A stretch of 64,000 bases of DNA from Mermis nigrescens (GCA_036768485.1 JAVLUZ010000154.1:29265792-29329791), one strand, 5' to 3'. Numbered from the stretch's first letter, positions 35,923 to 46,479 are shown. The notes: a model not told the origin generated them from the sequence alone. Made by a program: numbers and translations.

Positions 35923-36532
35923 GCCGTATCGTGCCTACACTGTAAAATGGACACATTCATGGTATTTGTGTATTTTGCACGCACATTCAATAGCATAGAC
36001 TATTTGTCCTTACATGGCACCCTCAAAAATGAATTAATCCCACATACCACACTCAGTATTCTCAAGGCCTTCTATGATGTGGAATGAGCAGGGCTAAATA
36101 TTTGGGAAATGTGTCCTCACCATTCTCAATTACCACTGGCGTTAAACAGGGATGTATTATTTCAGCTATGTTGTTCAACATGACCATGGACTGGATTCTC
36201 AGAAAAACTTTCAACAACATGCCAAGTCGGAGCTGATTTGTCCCTCACCAATTTAGTATACGCCAACAACATTGTCTTTTTGCCGAAACAGCTCAAGCCG
36301 CACAAAATACCTTAAATGCATTGCAAGTGAATGCCAACAAACTCGGCCTGGCAATAAACAGCAAAAAACTGAATTCATTCTCATGGGTACACAACCGGCC
36401 ATATTACAACTTGATGGCAAACCAATCAAATGGCTGGATGCATTTAAATATTTGGGATTGGTTATTGATAGTAGACAAATAGTGGCGTGGCGACTAGCGA
36501 CATCAAAAGCCGCATTGGGAATGCCATGTCAG

Positions 36533-36794
36533 CATATGTGGACATTAAAAAATTCTGAGGGGTGCAAGATCTTTTGAAAGTCAAGAAATGGCCTTAAAAA
36601 TGATGGCATGGCAATAAAAACACCATTTTTCGACGTTTCTCATCAAGCACTATCCATTGGCATCAAAAAATTGCGAAAAAAAACAACAAAAAATTATCAA
36701 AAATTGAATTCTGGGAGCTATTTTGATTTCTGGGGGGGGGGTATTTTCGTTTGGGGGGTTGCATACCCTCCAAATCCCCCCACGCCCAGGTGTG
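36533..36794 (+). mobile_element. MITE-A in the LINE
   Basis: CATATGTGG to CCAGGTGTG. Perfect flanks CATGTCAG at 36525-36532 and 36795-36802. Confidence 0.92.
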
Positions 36795-37384
36795 CATGTC
36801 AGGATTCACTTCACTAAAGAAGTCTTTATGGAACCAAAAAGACATTACCATAACAACAAAAATTAGAATTTTTATGATTCCATCCGGACAATTTTGATGT
36901 ACGGCTCTGAGTCGTGGACCCTGCTAAAAAGTTATATGCACCTATTAGAATGTTTCCAACTTTGATGCCTTTGCAGCATTTTGCACAAAAACCTACGAGA
37001 CCAATGGGAGAATGAAACTGTGCTGCAGGTATGTAAAAACCAAACCAGTATCAATCTGCTAAAAGCAACAGCGGTTCAGGTGGTTTGGACGTGTCTGCCA
37101 CATTGGCAACACCCAACTACCCTACCAGGTAATTAAATCCAAACGGCCCACAGGGTGGAAAATCACTCAAGAACGCCCCAAAAAAAACGTGGCTGACACA
37201 AATGGCGCAAGATGACCAGCCTCTCCACTTCTCAATCATTGACGCCCAACAATCAGCCATGAACTGCAATCAATGGCATGCCGTAATCCATGATACACTG
37301 CCCTTGGCCGCCACAGTTCAACGGTCGTTGCCCTACCAATGTCATTGAAGCTTATGGTGCTCAAGTCAAGTCAAGTCTCTATAC

Positions 37385-37646
37385 CATACGTGGGCAGCAA
37401 GAAAATTCTGGGGGGTCCAAGATTTTTTGAAGGTCAAAAAATGGCCTTAAAAATGGTGATATGGCGATAAAAACACCATTTTTCGACGTTTCTCATCAAG
37501 CACTATCCATTGGCATCAAAAAATTGCGAAAAAAACGAAAAAAATTTTCAAAAATTGATTTCTGGGGGGGGTCTTTTGATTTCTGGGGGGGTCTTTTGGT
37601 TTCTGGGGGGGTCCAGACCCCCCAAGATCCCCCACGCCCATGTGTG
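37385..37646 (+). mobile_element. MITE-A at the LINE 3' end
   Basis: CATACGTGGGCAGCA to GCCCATGTGTG. Perfect flanks CTCTATAC at 37377-37384 and 37647-37654. It landed in the LINE's right target duplication. Confidence 0.92.
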
Positions 37647-37654
37647 CTCTATAC

Positions 37655-38430
37655 CCTTTAAACCAGCCAAATTCAATAATATTAATACCTTGCTCTTTTG
37701 AATCATATAACATTGTTAAATTGATTCCCAAATGGTACGCCGGCCTTCTCTGTGCAAATAAGCTCTCACATCTACTAAGGCCCTCCTCGCCAAGCAGAAA
37801 TTGTGTTTATTATGAATTTGGACAAAGCAGCTGCTGTGCGCTTGACTCAAAAATTGTTTGTGTAAATTTCGCTTTTTATAATTTCAACTACTGGCTGGAG
37901 GCATTACAGTGACAATCTTAATAGTCGAATTCTTGGTATCAATTTTTACCTCTTGATTTGATTGCTAAATTCGCTCAATTTGAGCTAGAATAATTTTGCC
38001 AGTAATATTCTGTCGATTCCAGAAATGGAATAATACCGGTTAATCTAAATCAGGATGAGCTAAATGTAAACCAACCAATGTCATCAGATCCGTTCTAGAT
38101 AATATAGTCTCAATGGTGTGATTGAAAATAGTCAGTACGTGTTTGTTGATATTTTCCAATTTGTCCAAATGTATACATTGAATTTAGTATTATGTGCCTT
38201 CCATATTGCAGCGCTCTTCACGCTGCATAACAGGACCACTCAATTTGTAGAAACGCTCCACTGCAAAGTCTCCCCCACTCTGCTCATCATTGGATGCTCA
38301 CCATTCATTGACGGTAATGAAACTGTCACTTTTCAAAGGAATCAAGTACTAAAATAGCATAAACAATTTTCTTTTTATCCAGTATCCCCGGAAATGGGTT
38401 TAGGCCTATGCAGATCTATTATGCAATAAG
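37655..38430 (-). pseudogene. Polinton polB unit 0: N-terminal segment
   Basis: The minus strand reads, with some stops, MTLVGLHLAHPDLD, SNQEVKIDTKNSTIKIVTV, CFVQIHNKHNFCLARRALV. These match in order the N-terminal part of the plus-strand polB at 28260-28700 (SNKEVQLEQME; CFVEIKNNDNLCLPRALIV). Near-duplicates are at 39961-40790 and 42226-43502. Confidence 0.82.
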
Positions 38431-39201
38431 TACTAATAGGTTTAAACATGACAACAATTACCAAAGCCATGTAATAAGATTCTTTTTACCAAATTTAATT
38501 GCATCATAAAAAATTTGCATCCTGGGTAAATATGCTTCAAAGTTAAGAATTTCAAAAAAAATTTGAGTTAGATGTGAATACCACCCATTTGGTACGATGC
38601 AAAAATTCTTTTTTATAAAATGCTTGTCCAATACTATTCTAAATTCCTTCACGGTAAGTTTTGAAACAATTTTGCAAATTTCATTTATGCAATGAACACG
38701 ATTAAATGTTATTATGATTTCTTTTCACAATTATCTTTTACAAACGCATAAACTAAATAGCGTAGTGACACATTGTTGTCAAGATGGCATAAAAACATGG
38801 GCAAAATACTTGGCTGGTTCTCTTTTTGCCACATTGATAGCACATAGATAATTTCCTGTGACTACAATTGTGGCAAACAATGTGAGCTAAACATAAGTTT
38901 GCAACATGCTCCATTTCGAGTCCATAAACCAAGGCTTTTAATATGCGTTCCTGTGTAGTCTCAAAATCGAAAAAAACAAAATGAGCAATAAATTCCTCCT
39001 TTTCACCTTTACTCGGTCTCTCCTCATTCTCATCTTTGCTTTCCTTGTTGTCCTCATTTGATAATTTTTGCATATAGTATAAATGATCTTAAAGAAACAA
39101 AACAATAGAAAATATACTTAATTTTTAAAGTTGAAAATTGAAAACCTTTTGAGAGGACTTCTTTCTTGCAAGTTTGACACTTAAAATAATTGCATCTGTG
39201 A
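38431..39201 (-). pseudogene. Polinton polB unit 1: exonuclease and following segment
   Basis: Frame 38753-39073 contains the exonuclease I box FVFFDFETTQE, then Cys/His pairs (CHNCSHRKLSMCYQCGKKR). Frame 38458-38652 has FCIVPNGWYSH and the IFYDAIKFGKKNLIT stretch of the region after the exonuclease. Upstream lies CQTCKKEVL. The order matches the family up to the palm. Repeated at 41061-41830. Confidence 0.83.
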
Positions 39202-39209
39202 GTAGTAAG

Positions 39210-39477
39210 CATACATGGGCAGCAAGAAAATTCTGGGGGGGGGGTCCAAGATTTTTTGAAGGTAAAACAATTGCCTTAAAAATGGTGATATGGCGATAAA
39301 AACACAATTTTTCGACGTTTCTCATCAAGCACTATCCATTGGCATCAAAAAATTGCGAAAAAAACGAAAAAAATTTTCAAAAATTGATTTCTGGGGGGGT
39401 CTTTTGATTTCTGGGGGGGAGTCTTTTGGTTTCTGGGGGAGGTCCAGACCCCCCCAGATCCCCCACGCCCATGTGTG
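39210..39477 (+). mobile_element. MITE-A in polB unit 1
   Basis: CATACATGGGCAGCA to GCCCATGTGTG. Perfect flanks GTAGTAAG at 39202-39209 and 39478-39485. Confidence 0.93.
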
Positions 39478-39485
39478 GTAGTAAG

Positions 39486-39779
39486 GCGTGGGTCCCTAGA
39501 TCGCAACGTTATAACATAGCCTGTGTTATAGCATAGGCGGAGGGGGCGTGGCTTGCGCCCTGAGGTAAAGCCAGGGAGCAACGCTATAACATAGCCTGTG
39601 TTATAGCATAGGTGAGGACGTTAAAATCTGCGCCCTGGCTTTTCTCAGGGCGCAAGAATTGGGCATGCCCGGACCTGCCCGGGGATGGGGGCACGTTCAG
39701 CCCAGGGCCAGGGGGTCCAGGCCCATAGGAGGAAAAAATTTCCCGGGTCGAAATTTCCATGGGGGAAAACTTGAAATAA
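39486..39779. repeat. Duplicated hairpin module, GC-rich insert
   Basis: TATAACATAGCCTGTGTTATA (7 bp stem each side) occurs at about 39511 and 39586, each followed by GCATAGG and a GCGCCCTG.G...CAGGG-type palindrome. A CCCGGGC-rich stretch (39660-39730) follows. It separates two polB pieces that are adjacent in the other units, so it is an insertion. Confidence 0.7.
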
Positions 39780-39960
39780 CTATAATGCAGAATTTCATTG
39801 CTTTTTGTCGGCCCTAAACTACAATACATAAAAAATTTTAATAAGATGAAAATTTCAGTACGCAACTCAGCCTTGAAGAGAAAATTGTTTGAACAGTCCT
39901 TTCCAAACACTTTGATCTGGTACCTCTGTATAGCCTCCTGCACTTTGATAACTTCACAAA
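39780..39960 (-). pseudogene. Polinton polB unit 1: middle segment (truncated)
   Basis: Frame 39584-39943 begins EAIQRYQIKVFGKDCSNN and FLFKAELRTEIFI, equal to the plus copy at 28850-28930 (QTAIPNFQLEVF...NTIVFEGL). The zinc-knuckle part is missing, replaced by the hairpin insert. Confidence 0.75.
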
Positions 39961-40790
39961 TTCCGCAATTAAACCAGCTAAATTCATCAATTTGGACGCC
40001 TTGCTCTTTTGAATCATATAACTTTCTCTAATTGATTCCTAATGGTATGCCGGGCTGTCTCTGTGCAAATAAGCCCTTACAACTACTAAGGCCCTCCTCG
40101 CAAAGCAGAAATTGTGTTTATTATGAATTTGGACAAAGCAGCCACTGTGCGCTTGACTCAAAAATTGTGTAAAATTCGCTTTTTATAATTTCCACTACTG
40201 GCTGGAGGCATTACTGTGACAATCTTACTAGTCAACTTCTTGGTATCAATTTTTACCTCGTGATTCAATTGCAAAATTTGCCCAATTTGAGCTAAAATAA
40301 ATTTGCTGGTAATATTATGTTAATTCTGGAAATGGAATAACACTGGTTTATCCAAGTTGGATTGAGCTAAATTAAATCTAAACCCACAACGTCATTGGAT
40401 TCATTCTAGATAATATAGTCTCAATGGCGTGATTGAAAATAGCCAGTACATGTTTGTTGATATTTTCCTATTTATCCAAATGTATACAACGAATTTGGTA
40501 TTCTGCGCCTTCCATATTGTAGCGCTCTACACACTGCATAACAGGATTGCTCAATTTCTTGAAATGCTCCGCTGCAAAGTCTCCCCCAATCTGCTCATCA
40601 TCAAACGCTCACCATTCATCAATGGTAATTAAGCTGTCTGTTTCAAAGAGTTCAAGTACTAATGGCATAAAAACTTCATTGATTTGTGTGTTTAATTTAT
40701 TTTAGATAAAATTCTTAATTTTTATTAATTTTTGGCCCAAAATTATTTTTGCTAAACAATTTTCTATTTATCCAGTACCCTCAGAAATGG
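39961..40790 (-). pseudogene. Polinton polB unit 1: N-terminal segment
   Basis: Nucleotide-level near copy of 37655-38430 (for example AAGGCCCTCCTCGCAAAGCAG, GAAATGGAATAACACTGGTTTA). Same minus-strand polB N-terminal coding order, with stops. Confidence 0.8.
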
Positions 40791-40798
40791 GTTACCAC

Positions 40799-41052
40799 CA
40801 CACATGGGCGTGGGGGGAGGGTCTGGACCCCCCAGAAACCAAAAGACCTCCCCCAGAAATCAAAAAACCCCCCAGAAATTAATTTTTGAAAATTTTTTTC
40901 GTTTTTTTCGCAATTTTTCGATGCCAATGGATAGCGCTTGATGAGAAACGTCGAAAAATGGTGTTTTTATCGCCATATCACCATTTTTAAGGCCATTTTT
41001 TGACCTTCAAAAAATCTTGGACCCCCCAGAATTTTCTTGCTGCCCACATATG
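40799..41052 (-). mobile_element. MITE-A at the junction of polB units
   Basis: CACACATGGGC to GCCCACATATG. Perfect flanks GTTACCAC at 40791-40798 and 41053-41060. Confidence 0.93.
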
Positions 41053-41060
41053 GTTACCAC

Positions 41061-41830
41061 TTCCTATGCAGGTCTATTATCCAATAAGTACTAATAGGTT
41101 TAAAAATGACAACAATTACCAACGCCATATACTAAGATTCTTTTTACCAATTTGAATTGCATCATAAAAAATTAGCAACCAGGGTACATATGCCTCAAAG
41201 TTAAAAAGTTCAAAGTTTTTTGAGCTAAATGTGAATACCACCCATACGGTATGATACAAAAATTCTTTTTATAATATGCTTGTCATATACTATTCTAAAT
41301 TCCTTCGTGGTAATTTTCAAAACAATTTTGTGACTTTCATTTATATGATGAATACAATTAAATGTTATTTTGTTTCCTTTCACAATTTTCTTTTAAGAAC
41401 GCGTAAACAAAACAGCACAATGATTTGTTATTTACACATTGTTGTCATGATGGGTTAAAAACGTGGGCGAAATACTTGGCCGGGTCTCTTTTTGCCGCAA
41501 CAATAGCACATAGATAATTTGCTGTGACTACAATTGTTGCACACAATGTGAGCTACACATAACTTTGGGACGTGCTCCAACTCTAGTCCGTAAACCGCAT
41601 CTTTGAATACATGTATCTGCATAGTCTCCAAATCAAAGAAAAGATGAAACGAGCAACAAATTCATCCTTTTCACCTTTACTCAGTCTCTCCTCATTCTCA
41701 TCTTTGCTTTCCTCATTGTCCTCATCAGATAATTTTTGCATGTAGCATAAATGATCTTAAAGAAACAAAATAAAAGGAAAACATAATTACTTTTAAAGTT
41801 GAAAATTGAATACCTTTTAAAAGGACTTCT
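41061..41830 (-). pseudogene. Polinton polB unit 2: exonuclease and following segment
   Basis: Near copy of 38431-39201. On the minus strand it reads FFDLETMQ (exonuclease box altered from FFDFETTQ) and CCGKKR Cys pairs. The FCIVP-like region is disrupted. Confidence 0.78.
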
Positions 41831-42225
41831 TTCTTGTAAATATTCGCATCTGTGCTTTCAAAATTTCGCATTTTAAGCAGGGCAGAGAATGATAACAAGA
41901 AGAGCATTTCTATTTGCAACAATGGTCTTCCATGTTATTAAACAGTATTTTACAATGTTTGCATAAATCACTCCTTGAGAAAAAACTTTTAATTTAATCA
42001 ATTGACCATCTTGCAGGTACAAATGCAGAATTTTATCGCTTTTTGTTGGCCCTAAATTACAATACATAAAAAATCTTAATTAAATGAAAATTTCAGTAGG
42101 CAACTTAGCCTTGAAGAGCAAAGTGTTTGAAAAGCCCTTTCCAGACATTTTGATCTGGTACCTCTGTATAGCGTACTGTAGTTTGATAAACTTCACATTT
42201 CTGCAAAGTCCTCTATAGTCTATAC
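41831..42225 (-). pseudogene. Polinton polB unit 2: zinc-knuckle segment
   Basis: Matches 33920-34332 (minus: IKSFFSRS, LCKHCKILFNNMEDHCC, CSSCYHSLPCLKCEI). Frameshifted. Confidence 0.78.
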
Positions 42226-43502
42226 CCTTTGAACAATCCAAATTCATTTATTTTGACGCCTCACTCTTTTGTATTGAACAGCGTTGTTTAATCAATTCCC
42301 AATGTTATGCCAATCTGTCTCTGTGCAAATAAGCCCTTACACAGGTCATTTTCACTATACAATGAATAATCCTGAAGTTTTTGAACTTCCTTGAATAAAC
42401 TAGGAAGATTCAGAACATGAGACGCTCATTAGAAAGAACATTAAGTTTTCTAGCTATTTACTGAAAAAAATTTTGAAATATGTCAGAAGCTCACAGAATA
42501 ATAGCTGAAAACATCAAAAGCTACAGATGACAGCCTTTCTGGCAGCCATATTGAAAAACTAGAATTCTCAAGTAAATCAGACTAATAAGATATCATTCGA
42601 ACGAGCTTTTTTTAAGCATTCTAAAATGTGCTTAAACTTTTGAAAATATGAAAAATAGCGAGAGTAGAGTGCATACCTTATGGGGGCAGCCATATTGGAC
42701 AAAAATTGAATTGAAATTGCAGGACAAACTATTCAGAAACACGAAAAACAAAAAGGGGTGAAATTTAGAGCACAAAAATATCTAACTATTTTGCTATTTT
42801 CCAAAATATGAAACTTGACGTATATGCTGTAGTGACCAAGCAAAGTTTGAGCACCTTTTCGAGCCTAGCATACTGTAGACATAAGCTAGCAATACTTTTT
42901 TTGGCAGAATAGTTTTATTTTAAAATTGTCTTTCTAAAACACTTTATTTCATGAAAATCCGTTCAGTGGTTCTTGAGTTCATCTCAAAAAACCTCACTTC
43001 ACTGAAATGAGTTATTTGATGGTGAGCAGCTTCATCAGCTTTGACCGACTGTCAAAGTGTAGGCATGTTATAACATAAAACATGGACTAATTTTTCAGCA
43101 AGCTTAATAAATTGTGATCATTTATTGTATTTATTTTTATAACAAATACCAGTGGATCAAAAGTTAAACTCTTAAATGTACTCAAATTCTCAAATTGTGT
43201 GAAAATGACATGTACAACTACTGAGGCCCTTCTTGCCAAGCAGAAATCGTGTTTATTATGAATGTATACAAAGCAGCCGCGGTGCGTTCAACTCAGAAAT
43301 TGTTCATGTAAAATTCGCTTTTTATGATTTCCACTACCAGCTTGAGGCGTTACTGTGACAATCTTAATAGTCAAATTCTCAGTATCAATTTTTACCTCTT
43401 GATTTGATTGCTAAATTTGCTCAATTTGAGCTAAAATAGTATTGCCAGTAATATTCTGTTGATTTTGGAAATGGAATTACACCAGTTTATCCAAATTGGG
43501 AT
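42226..43502 (-). pseudogene. Polinton polB unit 2: N-terminal segment, split, cut by gap
   Basis: 42226-42339 and 43213-43502 together are colinear with 37655-38010. The split is the 873 bp element at 42340-43212. The segment runs into the N gap before its 5' end. Confidence 0.78.
42340..43212. mobile_element. 873 bp TA-flanked non-autonomous element
   Basis: Ends CACAGGTCATTTTCAC and (reverse complement) CATGTCATTTTCACAC. TA at 42338 and 43213. Removing it gives CCCTTACAACTACTG, exactly the uninterrupted sequence at 40075-40090. No ORF of note inside. A GGCAGCCATATTG motif occurs twice (42540, 42686). Likely Tc1/mariner-type by target, inferred. Confidence 0.83.
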
Positions 43503-43602
43503 NNNNNNNNNNNNNNNNNNNNNNNNNNNNNNNNNNNNNNNNNNNNNNNNNNNNNNNNNNNNNNNNNNNNNNNNNNNNNNNNNNNNNNNNNNNNNNNNNN
43601 NN
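43503..43602. other. Assembly gap of exactly 100 N
   Basis: One hundred N, a usual placeholder for unknown distance in scaffolding. Sequence character changes across it, so linkage of left and right parts is not guaranteed. Confidence 0.98.
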
Positions 43603-44799
43603 CGCATGATTATCAAACAGCGCGACAGAGAAAATCTTGCTTCCGAGCTTCCAAGGCATGTGACGCGCTTGCGTCGCGCCGGCCTGCTCACGGTCGCTTC
43701 AGGCATTTGTCAAATGTTGGAAGACGAACACCGCCAAAAAGTAAATGAATTTTACGATACAAAATCCGAACACGCATTGCGTTGTTTAAAAAACTTGGAA
43801 AAAGAACAAGTAAAAAGGCTTGTTCACGCAGAAGTTGCTGCAAAATTGCAAGCTCGTACTAGCCAAAGGGGCCACCGGCGGCAAGATCCGCAATTGTCCT
43901 GGCAAAGGTATGCTCATTTGCAACAGCGTTCACAATCGCAAGCACAAGCACAAATAAAACCTTATGCACAAACTCAATCACGACCGCAAACCCAACCGCG
44001 GCAAAAGCAATATCCGGTATCGCACTTGCGTTCCGAGACATATTCACAGGCAGATGCTGGTCACATGTTGCGCTCGCAACAGCAGCAGCCTCGCAAATAT
44101 TGTCAGCAATCACAGTCAAACCGCGGAACTCATCAGGGTCGGTCACAATCGTGCCAACGCCAACAATGGGATCAATCGTACTATCCACCGTCGAGCCAGG
44201 ACCAATCACCCATCAAGGTCTATTCACAACCACAACCTCGACGAGAGCCACTATTGCCCAAACCGTGGCCTGCTACACAACCAAAGCAGCGCTCACGCGA
44301 TACGTCTCGTGAAGAATCTTATGGTTTCAATCCGGAACAGTATTCGACGCCGGTTCCTCCGACCCCGCGTTGTTACGCGGACAACTATGATGACGAGGAC
44401 GAGGACGAAGATGACAGTCGACCAGTTGACCCTCATTGGAGCCTACGTCAACACATGTACGGATGTAAGGAATCGCCATATTGTGGGCGCGAGCGTTCGA
44501 ACACGCGTTGCAAGACCGATTCGGACCGAGTATTTCCAGTGCCGTCGCGGCAAACCGCGCAGTTCGAAAACCAATTATGCGGATCATTATTAAGCTCTCA
44601 AGTTCGACGCACTGAACTCTGCGATAGGCGTCAAATTGACCAGCAGCTGCTTTGTTTCTTTTGTTTGTTTTATCCTGATGTTGATTCCAGGACCATTTTT
44701 GCGTTTTGTTTATTTTTCTTGTTTGACATTTTTTCTCGTCCAAATTATTGCTGTAATTTTCTGATTGTCGGTGCTTATTTTTCTTGTCATCTCGCATAA
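43603..44799 (+). CDS. Q/R-rich ORF, 5'-partial at gap, function unknown
   Basis: Open from the gap edge to TAA at 44797-44799, about 398 codons after the N run. The first 90 residues are charged and helical (ELPRHVTRLRRAGLL, LKNLEKEQVKRLVHAEVAAK). Next comes a long low-complexity Q/S/R/P part (QSQAQAQIKPYAQTQSRPQT), an acidic run DDEDEDEDD, and a hydrophobic Cys/Phe-rich end (FCLFFLFDIF). Markedly higher GC than the left flank and no internal stop. It could be a host low-complexity protein or a gag-like retroelement ORF, given the LTR-like sequence 0.5 kb downstream. I do not recognise a domain. Confidence 0.45.
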   Translation, partial: RMIIKQRDRENLASELPRHVTRLRRAGLLTVASGICQMLEDEHRQKVNEFYDTKSEHALRCLKNLEKEQVKRLVHAEVAAKLQARTSQRGHRRQDPQLSWQRYAHLQQRSQSQAQAQIKPYAQTQSRPQTQPRQKQYPVSHLRSETYSQADAGHMLRSQQQQPRKYCQQSQSNRGTHQGRSQSCQRQQWDQSYYPPSSQDQSPIKVYSQPQPRREPLLPKPWPATQPKQRSRDTSREESYGFNPEQYSTPVPPTPRCYADNYDDEDEDEDDSRPVDPHWSLRQHMYGCKESPYCGRERSNTRCKTDSDRVFPVPSRQTAQFENQLCGSLLSSQVRRTELCDRRQIDQQLLCFFCLFYPDVDSRTIFAFCLFFLFDIFSRPNYCCNFLIVGAYFSCHLA

Positions 44800-44999
44800 T
44801 CACATTCCTCGTTTTATTGTTACCTCGTATTTTAAAATCGTCTATGTCTTTAATTTTTGCTCATGCATAATCTTGCCTTATAATCTCGTGTCTTAAAATT
44901 TTTGCTCAATAGCGGTATTACTATTATGGTATCTTAATTCTTCAATGGACAAGGGGTTTTTACACCCAATCTAAAAATCTTTTTCAATTCAAAATTTTT

Positions 45000-45240
45000 C
45001 CTTACCCAGGAGCTGAAGGAAGGCTGAGGCGCCAGAGTTTCTTGTGCAAAATGGTTCAACTCCGGATGCAAGAGCTTCGTGGAAAAAGGAGCAGGAAGAA
45101 TTGCTCAAACAAGTTGATGAGCTGAAGCAAGAATTAGCTTTGTTGAGAGTGTTCCTGAGTGCAAACGAGGCCATGCGTTGGCGTTATTGTTATTACCATT
45201 GTTATTTTTATTTTTGTTGTTACATTTGCTCAGGATGAGG
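45000..45240 (+). CDS. Candidate coiled-coil exon, unknown protein
   Basis: After CTTACCCAG (possible 3' splice site ending 45009) the frame 45044-45238 reads TPDARASWKKEQEELLKQVDELKQELALL, a clear leucine-heptad coiled coil, then a Tyr/Cys-rich end that looks non-coding. Only the first 45-50 residues look like protein. Tentative link to the ORF upstream. Confidence 0.3.
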
Positions 45241-45316
45241 CGTTGCGGACGCCAGTTGTTCGTTGTGTACCCCCGAAAAAATTCTCCACTTCGTGTCTAA
45301 TTTTTTTCTATACATG

Positions 45317-45930
45317 GGGAGTGTAACTACGACAGTTACACGTTTGCGAACTAGTGTTAGCAGTTCGCGGTAGCCATTAACATAGCCAATACGAGTAGCT
45401 ATTGCGCGATAGTGCACTTGTGGCTATGCCTTCAGTTTCCCATCTTTTCCCAAATTTTCATTATAAAAATTAATAAGATACTTGTCCGGTAACATAGAAT
45501 TAAGTATATGATAATAGTAATTGTTTTATGCGTTACCGCTTATCTTAGTTTAGAATATTCGATGTGAGTTAAAAAGTAATTTTGTCTTATGTTATTTTAA
45601 CGTAAACTTTTGTTTACTGTAATGATCCTATGAGATCATCAGTTAGTTGGCTGACGTACGATTTTATCGTCTAGTGCGTTTTATTCGTTTTTGTTGTTAT
45701 TTTGCTTTCCGGCACAAGGCCGTGTACATATTGTTAGAATAAAATAGAAAACCCACCCAGGGGTGTTATATATCGCGGGTGAGGTCGGTTGCCTACGAAC
45801 GTCGAGGATTTCTGAGACTAGGTGGAAAGGAATAGGTAAATTTCGTGTGATTATTTATTTCGTTCAAAATTCAATATTCTTTTCTCAATCCTAAAATTGG
45901 TCAAAAATATTATTTAATCTTTTATGATGA
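45317..45930 (+). repeat. Possible LTR-like sequence
   Basis: A purine tract (ACATGGGGAG) directly before TGTAACTACGACAGTTACACG could be a polypurine tract and the start of an LTR. An AATAAAA at about 45742 could be its polyadenylation signal. No second copy is in the window, so the call cannot be confirmed here. Confidence 0.25.
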
Positions 45931-45939
45931 TTGATCAGC

Positions 45940-46255
45940 TTAGAGCTCGTTGGTGTTGTTTTCAAATTTCATTGTGCTACGTACATTAGGAACCAAAAAC
46001 ATTTCTGATTGATTCGAACCTCGAAAACAAGTTAATTCATCAACTTGAGCGGGTTGAGATAGGTCAACTGACCTTGCGGCAATTCCGGGGTTTAGGTAGG
46101 TATTCTTAGGGCTTAGTGCGTAGCTGCTGAGATCACCCGTCAAGAAGCGGTCAGCAATATTAGGACCAAGGGGATCAAAGCCGTAGGGTCTGTAAGGGTC
46201 CAAAGACCGAAGTCGCTCCAGACTAAGCGATCGGGGCCAGCGCTGAGAGCAGATC
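45940..46255 (-). CDS. Candidate 3' exon, unknown protein
   Basis: The minus strand is open from TACTTAG|ATC near 46255 to the stop at 45940, about 104 residues. It includes SLDPYRPYGFDPLGPNIADR and ALSPKNTYLNPGIAARSVDL, and ends KFENNTNEL. There is no ATG at the start (first frame codon listed is TTG), so it would be a terminal exon behind a splice acceptor. It reads like real protein; no domain recognised. Confidence 0.35.
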
Positions 46256-46479
46256 TAAGTACCTAAGTACCTAAGTAAGTCGAGGTGACCGCGCTCGTTC
46301 CTTGTCGCTTCAGTAGACTTGGACGGGCCCTGTATTTACAAAAGATCTTCTCAGTGTAAACTTTACACTTGTGCTAATATCGCAATTTTGGTTGTATAGA
46401 AACAAAATATACTAGGATCTGCAACGCTAAGGTCAATGCACATCTCAAGCATAATTAGCATGTTTCGCCTACTTAGCGA

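Larger units (their letters stand above)
34333..37376 (+). pseudogene. LINE (non-LTR retrotransposon), EN and RT, broken
   Basis: 34334-34762 is the end of an APE-type endonuclease (NDNGLHLLSFASFNR, GARIGSDHHLVRAKF). 35004-35597 is the RT start (KRLKNRKAPCVDNIPAEALK, NYKGISLLATSGK). After a TAA the RT continues with FRPGRGCTDQIFTLRQL, then past a MITE-A with FARTFNSIDYLSLHG and TGVKQGCIIS. The catalytic box reads VYANNIVFL (36259-36270), so both metal-binding Asp are Asn. The 3' part has the usual GRPKK-like segment and ends in TCAAGTCAAGTC. Flanks TCCTCTATA (34300s) and TCTCTATA (37377) look like its target duplication. Many stops; dead. Confidence 0.88.

Noticed and set aside
43859..44803. 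Antisense and alternative-frame ORFs over the Q-rich ORF
   Set aside because: Shadows of the longer plus-strand frame, with codon patterns typical of the complement of CAR/CAG-rich DNA.
45980..46030. GATTCGAACC as a tRNA B box
   Set aside because: No matching A box at a proper distance and no cloverleaf.
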